A DNA stretch of 64,000 bases from Tachypleus tridentatus. Taxonomy: Eukaryota; Arthropoda; Merostomata; Xiphosura; Limulidae. The DNA lies in contig NC_134829.1 in NCBI RefSeq assembly GCF_004210375.1, positions 25,312,034-25,376,033 on the forward strand. The letters run 5' to 3'. Both the position numbers and the translations under genes were made by a program. This document shows, piece by piece, positions 30,001 to 36,843 of the stretch. Each line of letters starts with the position of its first letter. Positions within the stretch are counted from its first letter, which is position 1. Under the pieces are notes generated by a model, which was given only the letters and a program-made list of their open reading frames with translations, was not told where the DNA came from and did not search any database.

Positions 30001-33000
30001 TTATTGAATGTAAAACTTTATAAGTAGATATTTATAGTGAGATCAGCATAACTGTGATCAAATGGTACTTTCTAACTTTATTCTATGGGATATAATGTTA
30101 TTCAAGGGTATTATTCAAATATATTTTTATTCTTCTAAAGAGATTTAGATAATCCATCAAATGATTGTCAAATGAGGTTTTCCCACCTTTCTTTATGTAC
30201 TACTCTGTGGCATTACTTAACAAACTTTCTAGTACTAATAGGAAATACCTTTATTCTTATCAATGTATGAAGTAGAATCTTTATTAATACAAGTTAACTT
30301 TAGGGGGGGACTCTTTTCTTTGATTATTCATCAAAGTCGTACTTTAAATTTGTTTGGCTCCTCTGATCCTTCCTAGTTGTTATTGCCCTCTTACAAGAAT
30401 ATCATGGGGATTTTTTGTGGGGAAATGCAATTATCTTCCTACCATCAAGAGTATTTTTGCTTCTTTTTTTTCTCTCTCTCTTTATATGATTTTGTTTTTG
30501 GAACTGTGTGCTTCTTTTACAGAATTGTTGTCCCTGCCCAAGGTGATTTTTCTTCAACAAACTCTTTTATTCTTCATAGGGAACCTAAACCTTCTTTTAT
30601 TTTCCAGTTATTTTGGTGTTAAAGATTCTTTTAAGGATAGATGGTGTTCTGTCCTACATTCCTTCCAACCTTCTCTGTCATTAGAAGATTCATTATAAAC
30701 TTTATTTCTGCCATTAAGAACATTAGCTCTGCTGAACACAAGGCAGATATGACAAACATCTGAGTAGCTCAGGACCTAACAAAAATGACTTTATCAACCA
30801 CTTTGCAAGACTTCTCATCCTAAATCTGTATTTTGTGCAGAGGCTTGATATGTTCCATCAACTTTTCTTTTTATCTAGAATTACTATGAAAGATCTTACT
30901 GTGAAATTGAAATACAATTATTGGATTCCTTGGTTCACAAATTAGATTAATGGAGCAGATGCATGGAACAAAAATGGAATGAGACAGTTGCTTATGCATT
31001 AAATCTGAAAATTGTTTGAGTTTTAAGACATAATGATTTCAAAGATTGAACAAAGCAAATTGTTGCTTAAAATCAAAGATCGCATAAGTTCAAGCTGAGA
31101 ATATTTTAATATTTTTATGTATCTATGTCCCAGGTGGGACAGTAATAAGTTTACAGAATTATAACACTGGAACCAGGGGCGTAGATTTTTTACAATTGGT
31201 AATCTCTGATTATGTGAACCTGAAAGCTGTAAACATGCAGTCAGAGTAATCTTGTTGCCACGATACTTGGATGTATACTTAGGCCAACTGACTGATACTT
31301 ATGAAGTTACGAACTATAACTTAGATCGAAAAGCTTAGAAGCACACCTATATTAAAGATGTACATTTTGGCTACTGAAAAAGCCTACATCTAGGCCTAAT
31401 TATGTAATTGGATTGGTAAGAATACAAGAATCACAAGAACAAATGCAATTTGTAGGCCTGTGATGCAATAAAACAATTCAACAGACCAAACTGTAGGGTG
31501 GGATGATTGTATGCACCATACCCCCCATCTAAAATGAAGGGGGGGATGTATACCCTCCATCACCCCTAGGATCTATGCCACTGACTGGAACCCATGTTTC
31601 ATTTCCCTGTGGTAGAAACATCAGATAATTCAATGTGGTTTTGCACTGAAAAAAACTACAACTGCTTTCGTACTAACCATCATTGCATGCATATTTATCT
31701 AACATTGTATTAAATATTATCCATAGCACTTACTTTCTTCATTTTACTACAATTTTACAATATAATCTTAAAAAATATTACATATAATTGTCATTTTGGT
31801 GAATAGCAAGTCAAGTAACTCCTAATACAATTGCTGTAATAATGAGTCAAGCACAATTATTCCTTTCTTCTTTGAGTTAATATAAAAATCTCATAAAGAA
31901 TAATGCTATTTAAGTTGTGGAAAAATGTGGATAAAACTAGAAGTAACTATTATGTACACATCTGCCTTTCACAGAAAATTTGAAATGCATCTTTTTATAA
32001 GGCTAGATAAAGTTCACATTTAGTCAGTACTGAGTCAAATAATATTTGCCATAATGCACTGATCAAAATCTTATGAAAAACAAGGATGCAGTTTTTCATT
32101 TCAAACTACTTTCTTTGAAAAAAAATTCAACCGTGTCTTCAATTAGAAAATACTTTTTAATTAAGTTGTTCCCTATAGAAACAGAAGAGCAATTTTTTTG
32201 GTAAAAGTATGCTAAAACAGTTATAGAAAAGTATTCTAGAAAAACAGTTATAGCACCTGAGAAAAACTAATACAAAAGTTTTATAATATTTCACTAAATA
32301 AAAATGTCGTCTAGTAATTATTAATTAATGAGTGTGTTAAGTATTCATAGCTAAATATTTGAGTGAGTAACTAAACAGTAGCAATAAATACAAACAGATC
32401 CCATAAGAAAAGTTGAATAATACAAAGTTGTAGGACTTGTATAGTTCTGTTAAAGAGGGTTATATATGCTAGTTGGATATTAATTTGTCAAGATTTCTCC
32501 TCAAACTATTGATAAACATGGTTATAACCGAAAGTTTCGCATCAGAACCTAAATTAACTGAAATTCCCTATTCTGGACAATCTTTGTCATTATGGTACTT
32601 TAGTTTTTATTGCACAATACAGAGAAAAGTTATTTTTAGATATTTTTCAATGCAAACATGTCAAACATTGACAGTTCATCATTCTGTAATTTGATATTTC
32701 AAAAAGTTCTGAAAGGAAAACATCTACCATCATTGGGCTACAAATTTCATAGATGGATCCAGAATTTTGTAATGTGAGCATAAATAGGTTGTCAAGCTAA
32801 AAGGACTGAATACATATGTTATCTAGGTGGGATGGAGCAGTCCAATATCCAGAGAACAACTGTTCTGAAGAAAAAAGGTTAGACACACATAACCAGTCCA
32901 TCTTCCAAAGAAGTACCCATTACTTCTGTGGAAAGCTTTTTCTGAGAGTTTGCTTTCATAAATTGTTGAAGTCATTGTACTTTAGAACCTTTCTTTACCA

Positions 33001-36000
33001 TTTTTTGTTTTCTGTCAAAAGTGAACATCTTTGTCACATATCTGTTTCACCAGGTACTTTCCTTCTGAATGTGTGTTTGTCAGCTTCTCAGTTTCCTTGT
33101 AAAACTTTTTTTCTTGTTCACCTTCTTTGACTGTGGTCGTTTGTCTTTGTTACTTTAAAAGAAGCCATCTGTCTATATTTGTCTTCTTTCTACCTATTAT
33201 AATGATTATCACTAAGATCTTTTAGCTTGTTAATCAGATTCTTTTATGAGAATTAAACTTAGTTTATATTTTTCTGCTTAATATTTGATGATGAATTAGG
33301 TTGCAATCTCTTGTTGAACTGCTTTTTTAAGTGTAAAGATTGCTAGTTATTCTTCCTCCTAACCTCCAACTTTTAATTATATGTAAACCCTATCCTTCTT
33401 ATTCAACATTCTTCTGGAAGAATTCTGTTTTAAGGGTCTTCCAGATTAAAGCCTTTTGTCATGTCTTCAGATCCATACCATCTTGACGTTTTGAATTTTA
33501 ATTTTCAGCTTTCTAGCCAAGGAAATCATACAAGTATTTTTAGTTATTCTCGTATTTTTCTGCAGTACAGCAGTAAGTCTATGAACTTACAATGTTAAAA
33601 TTGGGTTTGATTATCCTTAGTGGGCTCAGCAGATAGATAGCCCAATGCCTTAAGAAAAACACACATCTTTCTTGTTCGGAAGCACATAGAGAAAATGGTA
33701 GTGTGTTATCTATCTACATTATATTTTAGTTCTTGATTCTGAATATCTCTAAACTGAAGGTTCTTACAAATTGTTTTGTTTTCCTTCTTGTAGACTGTGA
33801 ATGTTGAAGATGGACATTTTATATCTATCTCTCAGTTCATGTGATCCCAAAGAAGTTTCTTTATTTTACTACCTGCAAAATTATGTCCTTAGATGTGTTT
33901 TTTCAGGGGGTAAAGGGGCTTGGCACAATATCTGACCACCAAAGTGATTGTTTTTTTCTGTTTGTCTTCAATCATCTTAGGTTTTCATTTCTCTTTTGGT
34001 TACTTGGCTAACATCTGCCAAGTCACAAGATATATCATTACTCTTAACTCATCTGATTTTCACTCGTGCATCAAGTGTAGTTTTTATTTAAATTTTCAGC
34101 ATCTCATTCACACCTTAATAATATTCTTTTTCCTACCTTGGAAATATTATTGATTTCTTACATAGTTTAAAACTGTTGCATATTTCCTGATTTTTCATTT
34201 TCTATGTAACTAGTAGATTCTCTGTCATTCGGAAAACAACTTTCTGTCAGGTCCCGAGATATTTCAGATGCAGTGGGGTTTCTTTCTCTCCTGCTGTGTT
34301 GAATTCCATAGAAATGGGTGGATATTTTCATCCCACTTTTGTTTTTCTTCTATATAGTTTATCTGTTTACAGATATTTTCATATTATTGGACTAAGTTTA
34401 TTTTTAGCCTTTGGTCTTATACAGAGATAATGTTTTTATTTACAGGATTTATTCATAGTCAGGTGGTGTTGGCTTATTTTGACAATGCTACCATTGTATC
34501 TAAATAGGTTGCAGAAGGCTCCAGCTCCCCTTGTATTTTCTTCTGGTCATGGATAGTTTGTCAGCTTTTATTCTTTCATTTGCCTTTTGGGCATGTTGAA
34601 TTCATGTGTCCATCAAACAACTTGGAGCCCTGCATGACCAGGTGGTTAAGACACTCAACTCACGACTGTCAGACCAATCATTATGTGTTTCTTGTGAGAA
34701 TGCTCCTCTTCATGAATATCAACAGACTTTCCATACTATATTGTATCTTCTCCCTAAAATACACAAGCCAGTAAATCTTGATAGACCCACAGTTATTTTG
34801 TTTCCATCACAACATTCTTTGACTTGTAAAGGGAGGGTCGCAGGTTCGAATCCCCGTCACACCAAACATGCTCACCCTTTCAGCTATGAGGGCATTATAA
34901 TGTAACAATCAATCCCACTTTTCATTGGTAAAAGAGTAGCCCAAGAGTTGGCAGTTGGTGGTAATGATGAGCTGCCTTCCCTCTAGTTTTACACTGCTAA
35001 ATTAGGGACAACTAGTGCAGATAGCCCTTGTGTAGCTTTGCATGAAATTCAAAAAACAAACAAAAAAGACTACTGAAACTGCTAGTTATTAGTTTTATGA
35101 GAACTGTACCATCATCTAGGCAGAAAATATTACTATAATACAATAATTTCTATAATTTCTAGTTTAGTAAACGATTTTAACACAAAACTGTTTTGTTGAC
35201 AAAAATTACACAAGAAATGGTGCAATGTTATTGAATGGAAGATGTTGTAATACATACCAGGTGACTGGTTTAACAGTAACATGAATTGTTCAACCTTAAA
35301 GATAGACTTTGTGTGAAATATAGTAATTACAGTTATTTTCTTATAGTTTCTTATTATAAACTTTTGTTTAACTTTTTCAAAGTAAAAATGTAAAAATTAA
35401 ATTACATTTTCACTGATATATTTATTTATTTATTTAATGTCTTTTAAATTATCCAGATTCTAGTTCATTTATTATTCTGTTTTCAGCCCAAAGTCTGAAG
35501 AATATCAGAGAGCTAAATCTGCCATTTTAGAGATAGTTAAGGAACACAAGAAAAATTTAACACCAGGGAAGCCACAGTTAAACTGGTGTGATAAAGCAGT
35601 TATGGTATGTAATATATATGTTGTTAGCTCCTGAATGTTTAGAATACTTGCAGGAGCCAATTGCCTGAATTTTGGGGCTTACCTGATCCAACTCTAACCT
35701 AATGCATGAAAAGCTGACTTATATAAATAAAATATTGTTAAGAACTAGAAGCTCATTTGAAACTAATGAAATGCCCACCTTTGAACAATATGGAAATGGT
35801 AATTCTCAAAGTCCTGTACATGCTAGAGGCCAACCATACTCCCCCTTACCCATCCACTGCCATAATATTGCTTGGAAAAAAAAGAAAATAAAAATAGCTT
35901 TATTTGTGTTATAATTTAGCATGTTATTCTAATTATCTATCACTAATAGAGCTTAGAGGTGGAAAATATTTACTCATAGCTTTCATAGGCTTATGGGTAC

Positions 36001-36467
36001 CACAGCATACCTCAGACATTTTTCATTAAATGTACACATTTTGAAAGGTTTTTTTTTTAATACTGTGTCTTATTAAAATATCTTTGTATATACACACACT
36101 GGTGCATTTGAGAGTTTGTTCATTATTTGAAATTAACTGCACTTAGATTTGAAACTTGTAGTATGTTTAAAGAGCTGGTTGGTGTGGTCTTACCTAATTG
36201 AACTTCTTAATTATGGTATGTTTTTTAAATCTATAATGCATACATTTGTTGATAATGTTATTTATTAAAGAGTTTCTGAGCAAAACTATCCATTGCTTAA
36301 TATTTAAGGGTGGTGTGTATTTGGTCTATATAATTCCTTTTGTTTATGTAACTTCAATGATTTTTTTTCATTCCTTAAAGCATTGGTCACCCCCTGGTTG
36401 TAAGAAGTTGAAAAGGTGTTTGACACCTCCCCTATCCAAGCCATATCTTTGCTCCTGGCCTCACTAA
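1..36467 (+). CDS. GALNS: N-acetylgalactosamine-6-sulfatase, spliced, 5' end outside window
   Basis: Lysosomal sulfatase that removes 6-sulfate from galactose/GalNAc-6-sulfate residues of keratan sulfate and chondroitin-6-sulfate. Coding segments: 1-23, 580-723, 4576-4642, 9633-9760, 11457-11592, 15313-15416, 19894-20030, 24886-24988, 29743-29864, 35487-35604, 36381-36467; each junction is GT-AG and the phases agree. Family motifs seen in order: KIVGKWHLGH (Lys and His of the active site), ATHAPVYAS (active-site His), TSDNGAAL (Ca-binding Asp-Asn), [15 protein letters not shown] (active-site Lys), [25 protein letters not shown] and a C-terminal Cys-rich WSPPGC...CLTPP tail. The Cys-x-Pro-x-Arg formylglycine motif and signal peptide must lie upstream. 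Summed coding length after the first junction is 1146 nt, one short of in-frame because of a T deletion at 11548-11552. Identity to GALNS rather than arylsulfatase A/B rests on the residue pattern across all exons; confidence is high. Confidence 0.95.
24..579 (+). other. GALNS intron, 556 bp
   Basis: AT-rich intron between donor GTATGT and acceptor CTGCAG. It holds a short TTTG run near 301-316 and poly-T near 506-515. I see no transposon or other gene in it. Confidence 0.7.
580..723 (+). CDS. GALNS: GALNS exon, HLGH...MIGR
   Basis: 144 nt between acceptor CTGCAG and donor GTATGC. It encodes [20 protein letters not shown] followed by [19 protein letters not shown], a block typical of GALNS. 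It starts with the last base of the split Trp and ends with two bases of a split Arg. An apparent ORF continuing to 898 only reads into the intron. Confidence 0.95.
2160..2960 (-). pseudogene. Ancient relative of the 15.9-18.0 kb orphan transposase gene
   Basis: Read on the minus strand with frameshifts and stops, this stretch gives pieces in the same order as the orphan transposase at 15873-18032: FCYICGNLL and a [19 protein letters not shown] segment near 2790-2910, [10 protein letters not shown] near 2640, [18 protein letters not shown] near 2390-2430, and FIDSPNVF near 2180. The counterparts there are [19 protein letters not shown]...[31 protein letters not shown] and LFLDSSKRS. Heavily decayed, no terminal repeats found. 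Lies in a GALNS intron on the opposite strand to that gene. Confidence 0.7.
3306..3326. repeat. (TC)n microsatellite
   Basis: About ten uninterrupted TC dinucleotides inside a GALNS intron. Confidence 0.9.
3868..4080 (-). pseudogene. Lys-rich open stretch, unrecognised coding remnant
   Basis: About 70 codons are open on the minus strand, bounded by stops and with no suitable start. Seen: [20 protein letters not shown], then [18 protein letters not shown], a Lys-rich segment, and [12 protein letters not shown] before a stop. I do not recognise the family. It may be a transposon remnant related to the decayed copy at 2160-2960, or chance. It lies antisense in a GALNS intron. Confidence 0.3.
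4174..4193. repeat. Poly-A tract
   Basis: Uninterrupted A run of about 18 in a GALNS intron. It could be the tail of an old retro-insertion, but no target duplication is evident. Confidence 0.7.
4576..4642 (+). CDS. GALNS: GALNS exon, YYEDF...MFTE
   Basis: 67 nt between AAATCTAG and GTATGT encoding [12 protein letters not shown] then [10 protein letters not shown]. The NLT tripeptide is a potential N-glycosylation site also seen in this place in vertebrate GALNS. Opens with one base of the split Arg and ends in phase 0. Confidence 0.93.
5008..5991 (-). mobile_element. Short Tc1-like DNA transposon with decayed transposase
   Basis: Ends are inverted repeats: TACACCCTTGTGCAACTTAA at the left and, inverted, TACACCCTTGTAAAAATTAA at the right, both continuing as TTGAAACAA and flanked by TA. 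The minus strand encodes Tc1 transposase pieces: [20 protein letters not shown] (first catalytic Asp), MFWGIF, then [20 protein letters not shown] near the C-terminus, with frameshifts between them. The N-terminal helix-turn-helix part is missing, explaining the roughly 0.98-kb length against about 1.6 kb for full elements. Non-autonomous; sits in a GALNS intron. Confidence 0.9.
5992..9109. other. GALNS intron sequence without recognised features
   Basis: AT-rich non-coding sequence. Short ORFs on either strand show no family motifs, and I found no repeat with clear ends. Confidence 0.5.
9110..9605. repeat. Degenerate tandem repeat, about 65-70 bp unit
   Basis: Related units follow one another with the shared core TTGTCACACCTTRTGTA, then TGATAGTGTGTATAAA, then AGAAATAATGACA. 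The clearest units start near 9299, 9424, 9490 and 9550. Period and identity are irregular. It ends just before the GALNS exon at 9633. Confidence 0.5.
9633..9760 (+). CDS. GALNS: GALNS exon with active-site His
   Basis: 128 nt from acceptor CACCCAG to donor GTAAGT. Encodes [20 protein letters not shown], then [20 protein letters not shown]. The His in ATHAPVY is the conserved sulfatase active-site histidine. Starts in phase 0 and ends with two bases of a split Leu. Confidence 0.95.
9761..11456. other. GALNS intron, no recognised element
   Basis: AT-rich intron. Some loosely repeated phrases (for example TACATGTTGTGG-like and CATCTCAAGAAACTCT-like segments near 10560-10690), but no element with defined ends. 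Confidence 0.5.
11457..11592 (+). CDS. GALNS: GALNS exon with Ca-binding DNG and a one-base frameshift
   Basis: Acceptor ACTTTAG, donor GTAATT. It reads [20 protein letters not shown], then [11 protein letters not shown], and resumes one frame over as [14 protein letters not shown]. The T run at 11548-11552 has five T where six are needed for VFFTSDNG. The exon is 136 nt; 137 would fit the phases on both sides. As assembled the frame hits TAA at 11586-11590 inside this exon. All other exons are intact, so an assembly or sequencing homopolymer error is the likelier cause, but a real null allele cannot be excluded. Confidence 0.93.
12027..12112 (+). repeat. Half copy of the 13.1 kb foldback repeat
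   Basis: Matches the right half of the hairpin at 13050-13189: a CTGA..ATGACC segment, then GGTTGAAATGTTGTTTG, CATAAAAAATGTTGTCAA and CCCAAACCAGC. The left arm is absent. Probably the 3' tail of a retroelement family shared with 13050-13189 and 52945-52985. Confidence 0.6.
13050..13189. repeat. Foldback element with about 60-bp inverted arms
   Basis: Left arm 13050-13110 and right arm 13128-13189 are near-perfect reverse complements (TAAAAACAGCTGGTTTG at the outer end, CAAACAACGTTTTGACC at the inner end) around a 17-nt loop. The inner 17 bp pair fully if one G-U pair is allowed. The loop region reads CTGATGA, then TGACC...GGTC, then GAAAC. In a GALNS intron. Confidence 0.85.
13566..13577. 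repeat. Poly-C tract
   Basis: Run of about 12 C, unusual in this AT-rich intron and prone to sequencing error. Confidence 0.8.
15313..15416 (+). CDS. GALNS: GALNS exon with active-site Lys
   Basis: 104 nt between TTTGCAG and GTGGGT. Encodes [20 protein letters not shown], then [14 protein letters not shown]. The Lys in [10 protein letters not shown] contacts the substrate sulfate in this family. Opens with two bases of a split Gly and ends in phase 0. Confidence 0.95.
15873..18032 (-). mobile_element. DNA transposon with orphan transposase, CACTGGGG ends
   Basis: Both ends carry CACTGGGGAACACT in inverted orientation (15873-15886 and 18019-18032). They continue as imperfect inverted repeats of roughly 120 bp sharing GATTTCAAATCTGAA, CAAGCT and GCAATTTGA. 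Flanks are TTA on both sides (15870-15872, 18033-18035), a 3-bp target duplication. The interior holds one minus-strand gene. CACTG ends with a 3-bp duplication resemble CACTA/CMC-type transposons, but I cannot assign the superfamily from the protein. The whole element sits in a GALNS intron. Confidence 0.85.
16068..17785 (-). pseudogene. Orphan Zn-finger / DDE-like transposase, broken
   Basis: Single minus-strand gene starting at 17785. N-terminus: two Cys pairs ([19 protein letters not shown]) then CYFC, a likely Zn-binding module, and [20 protein letters not shown]. Middle: [20 protein letters not shown] and a catalytic-like segment with [17 protein letters not shown] and [11 protein letters not shown]-terminal part: [14 protein letters not shown] and [13 protein letters not shown]. 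Proteins of this layout recur in many copies in invertebrate genomes; I know no accepted name. Breaks: frameshift near 17520 before CYFC, frameshift near 17235, and an in-frame TGA at about 16720 after WDSRA, probably from CGA by CpG decay. Not expressed as a full protein. Confidence 0.85.
19894..20030 (+). CDS. GALNS: GALNS exon, ISHQLG...IKDR
   Basis: 137 nt between TTCTTCCAG and GTATGT. Encodes [20 protein letters not shown] then [18 protein letters not shown]. Starts in phase 0, ends with two bases of a split Arg. Confidence 0.95.
20470..20555 (-). repeat. Possible tRNA-derived SINE head, degenerate
   Basis: On the minus strand a B-box-like GAGTTCAAATCC sits about 50 nt after a GGTTGTTTTAAAAG stretch. 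The region is tRNA-sized but folds poorly by eye. Low confidence. Confidence 0.3.
20560..21179 (+). mobile_element. Non-LTR retrotransposon fragment, left part (endonuclease to RT)
   Basis: With frameshifts, the plus strand reads [19 protein letters not shown] and a DHFPIL segment, the end of an APE endonuclease. It continues through [20 protein letters not shown] toward the reverse transcriptase linker [16 protein letters not shown]. Jockey/I-like organisation. 5' truncated and decayed. It is split by the hAT element at 21180-24234 and continues at 24243. Confidence 0.8.
21172..21179. repeat. 8-bp target-site duplication, left
   Basis: CTCTAGGT, repeated exactly at 24235-24242, flanks the hAT element and splits the non-LTR reading frame. 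Confidence 0.95.
21657..22110. mobile_element. Tigger/pogo-like MITE nested in the hAT element
   Basis: Ends CAGTGTGACCTCGTTATTCG and, inverted, CAGTGTGACCTCGCCTATTC, flanked by TA on both sides (21655-21656, 22111-22112). The CAGT..CCTCG.TATTCGCGG terminus is the Tigger/pogo type. 454 bp with no transposase that I can read; the short minus-strand ORF inside is not conserved. Youngest level of the nest. Confidence 0.85.
22293..24072 (+). pseudogene. hAT transposase (BED finger, GTF2IRD2/ZBED-like), broken
   Basis: Starts after a CAG acceptor-like site with [24 protein letters not shown]-type zinc finger follows (CLVCQTT ... IKRHYATKH), then the hAT core. Core landmarks: [20 protein letters not shown] (first catalytic Asp), [18 protein letters not shown] (second), [24 protein letters not shown] and the C-terminal dimerisation motif [19 protein letters not shown]; ends at TAA 24070-24072. 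Frameshifts near 22465 and 22525, a break near 23190, and further shifts near 23545 and 23845 split it, so it is inactive. It resembles mammalian GTF2IRD2 and its Charlie8 source. Confidence 0.9.
24235..24242. repeat. 8-bp target-site duplication, right
   Basis: CTCTAGGT, partner of 21172-21179. Confidence 0.95.
24243..24540 (+). mobile_element. Non-LTR retrotransposon fragment, right part (RT start)
   Basis: Continues the frame interrupted by the hAT insertion: [20 protein letters not shown], then [20 protein letters not shown], then [15 protein letters not shown] and [14 protein letters not shown]. This is the start of a Jockey/I-like reverse transcriptase (PFT..EL...L....TS.GPD). The similarity stops after FPNAW, so the fragment is truncated at both ends. 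Confidence 0.85.
24886..24988 (+). CDS. GALNS: GALNS exon, PVFYYRG...ELKE
   Basis: 103 nt between TTCACAG and GTCAGA. Encodes [20 protein letters not shown] then [14 protein letters not shown], a strongly GALNS-like block. The donor GTCAGA is weaker than the others in this gene. Confidence 0.93.
26668..27213. repeat. 39-bp minisatellite, exactly 14 copies
   Basis: 546 bp equals 14 x 39. Each unit begins TAGAATATGATCCTATCAAA and ends CTTACTATGTA. A few copies carry single substitutions (one CTC to TTC, two CTC to TTT). Because 39 is a multiple of 3, stop-free frames such as a 184-codon minus-strand frame arise automatically and are not evidence of coding. In a GALNS intron. Confidence 0.97.
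29743..29864 (+). CDS. GALNS: GALNS exon, GIDFCPG...EKYSL
   Basis: 122 nt between ACAACAG and GTAAGG. Encodes [20 protein letters not shown] then [29 protein letters not shown] is the most conserved C-terminal motif of GALNS. Starts in phase 0, ends with two bases of a split Asn. Confidence 0.95.
31174..31583. mobile_element. hAT-type MITE, 410 bp
   Basis: Ends CAGGGGCGTAGAT and, inverted, CAGTGGCATAGAT. Flanked by an exact 8-bp direct repeat ACTGGAAC (31166-31173 and 31584-31591). C/G runs near the right end (CCCCCC, GGGGGGG). No coding capacity. In a GALNS intron. Confidence 0.85.
31592..33568. other. GALNS intron sequence, nothing recognised
   Basis: AT-rich intron. Several short plus-strand ORFs (near 32473-33130) are pyrimidine-biased and show no motif I can name. 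Confidence 0.45.
33569..33665 (+). repeat. SINE, family 2 (GTAAGTCT head)
   Basis: A head with GTAAGTCTATGAACTTACAA and TTAAAATTGGGTTTGAT (B box), then GTGGGCTCAGCAGATAGATA and AGCCCAATG, ending in an A/C-rich AAGAAAAACACAC tail. The same organisation is partly kept at 44018-44100. Confidence 0.7.
34622..35068 (+). repeat. tRNA-derived SINE, family 1, with internal insertion
   Basis: Head GCATGACCAGGTGGTTAAGA (A box) is separated from the B-box part GGGTCGCAGGTTCGAATCCC by about 150 extra bases (roughly 34664-34816). The usual body follows: CACACCAAACATGCTC, GAGTAGCCCAAGAGTTGGC, GAGCTGCCTTCCCTCTAG, CACTGCTAAATTAGGGACA, then an A/C-rich tail near 35045-35068. Confidence 0.9.
34664..34816 (+). 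mobile_element. Penelope-like reverse transcriptase remnant inside SINE head
   Basis: The insertion reads [20 protein letters not shown] then TVI. YxLPKIHKP..PxRPIV is a hallmark of Penelope-like reverse transcriptases and also occurs in decayed form in the element at the window end. Only about 50 codons remain; boundaries are approximate. Confidence 0.5.
35487..35604 (+). CDS. GALNS: GALNS exon, PKSEEYQ...KAVM
   Basis: 118 nt between TTTTCAG and GTATGT. Encodes [20 protein letters not shown] then [19 protein letters not shown]. Opens with one base of a split Asn, ends in phase 0. Confidence 0.94.
36381..36467 (+). CDS. GALNS: GALNS terminal exon
   Basis: 87 nt including stop TAA (36465-36467), after acceptor CCTTAAAG. 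Encodes [20 protein letters not shown] then PYLCSWPH. The cysteines and the short C-terminus match GALNS. Splicing here is certain from phase, although the acceptor lacks a C before AAAG. Confidence 0.94.
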   Translation, partial: HWSPPGCKKLKRCLTPPLSKPYLCSWPH

Positions 36468-36837
36468 GTGACGTCAAAAGAAAAGTGACTAATAATCACC
36501 TAAGGTGATTGGTAGGTTTAAATGTTGGATTACAGAAAAATTTATGGACCTTTTTTGAAAAATTTTCCCCACCACTGAAAATACCTTGTAGCTCTGTGTC
36601 AGTGTCATGTTTTTCAATCCCATTTAGCTTCATTAGAACATTAACACATCAGCTACAGTATACTAACTGTATATGCAATATAACTGTCATTCATATTTAG
36701 AATTCACCATAATATTTCTTGTAAACAACTTTGTTTATTTTAAAATTTTGTTTGAAATTGATTTTTAAGTAATTATTTTTGTAATTTTTTTCACTTTTAA
36801 ATTTTAAGGATGATTTTGAGTGTATAACATAATTTAA

Positions 36838-36843
36838 AATAAA
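36838..36843 (+). promoter_or_regulatory. Candidate poly(A) signal for GALNS
   Basis: AATAAA 371 nt after the stop codon, the first canonical hexamer seen on the plus strand downstream. The implied 3' UTR is about 400 nt. Confidence 0.45.

Noticed and set aside
30354..30698. 114-codon plus-strand ORF in a GALNS intron
   Set aside because: Pyrimidine-rich low-complexity composition, no motif and no splice context; likely chance.
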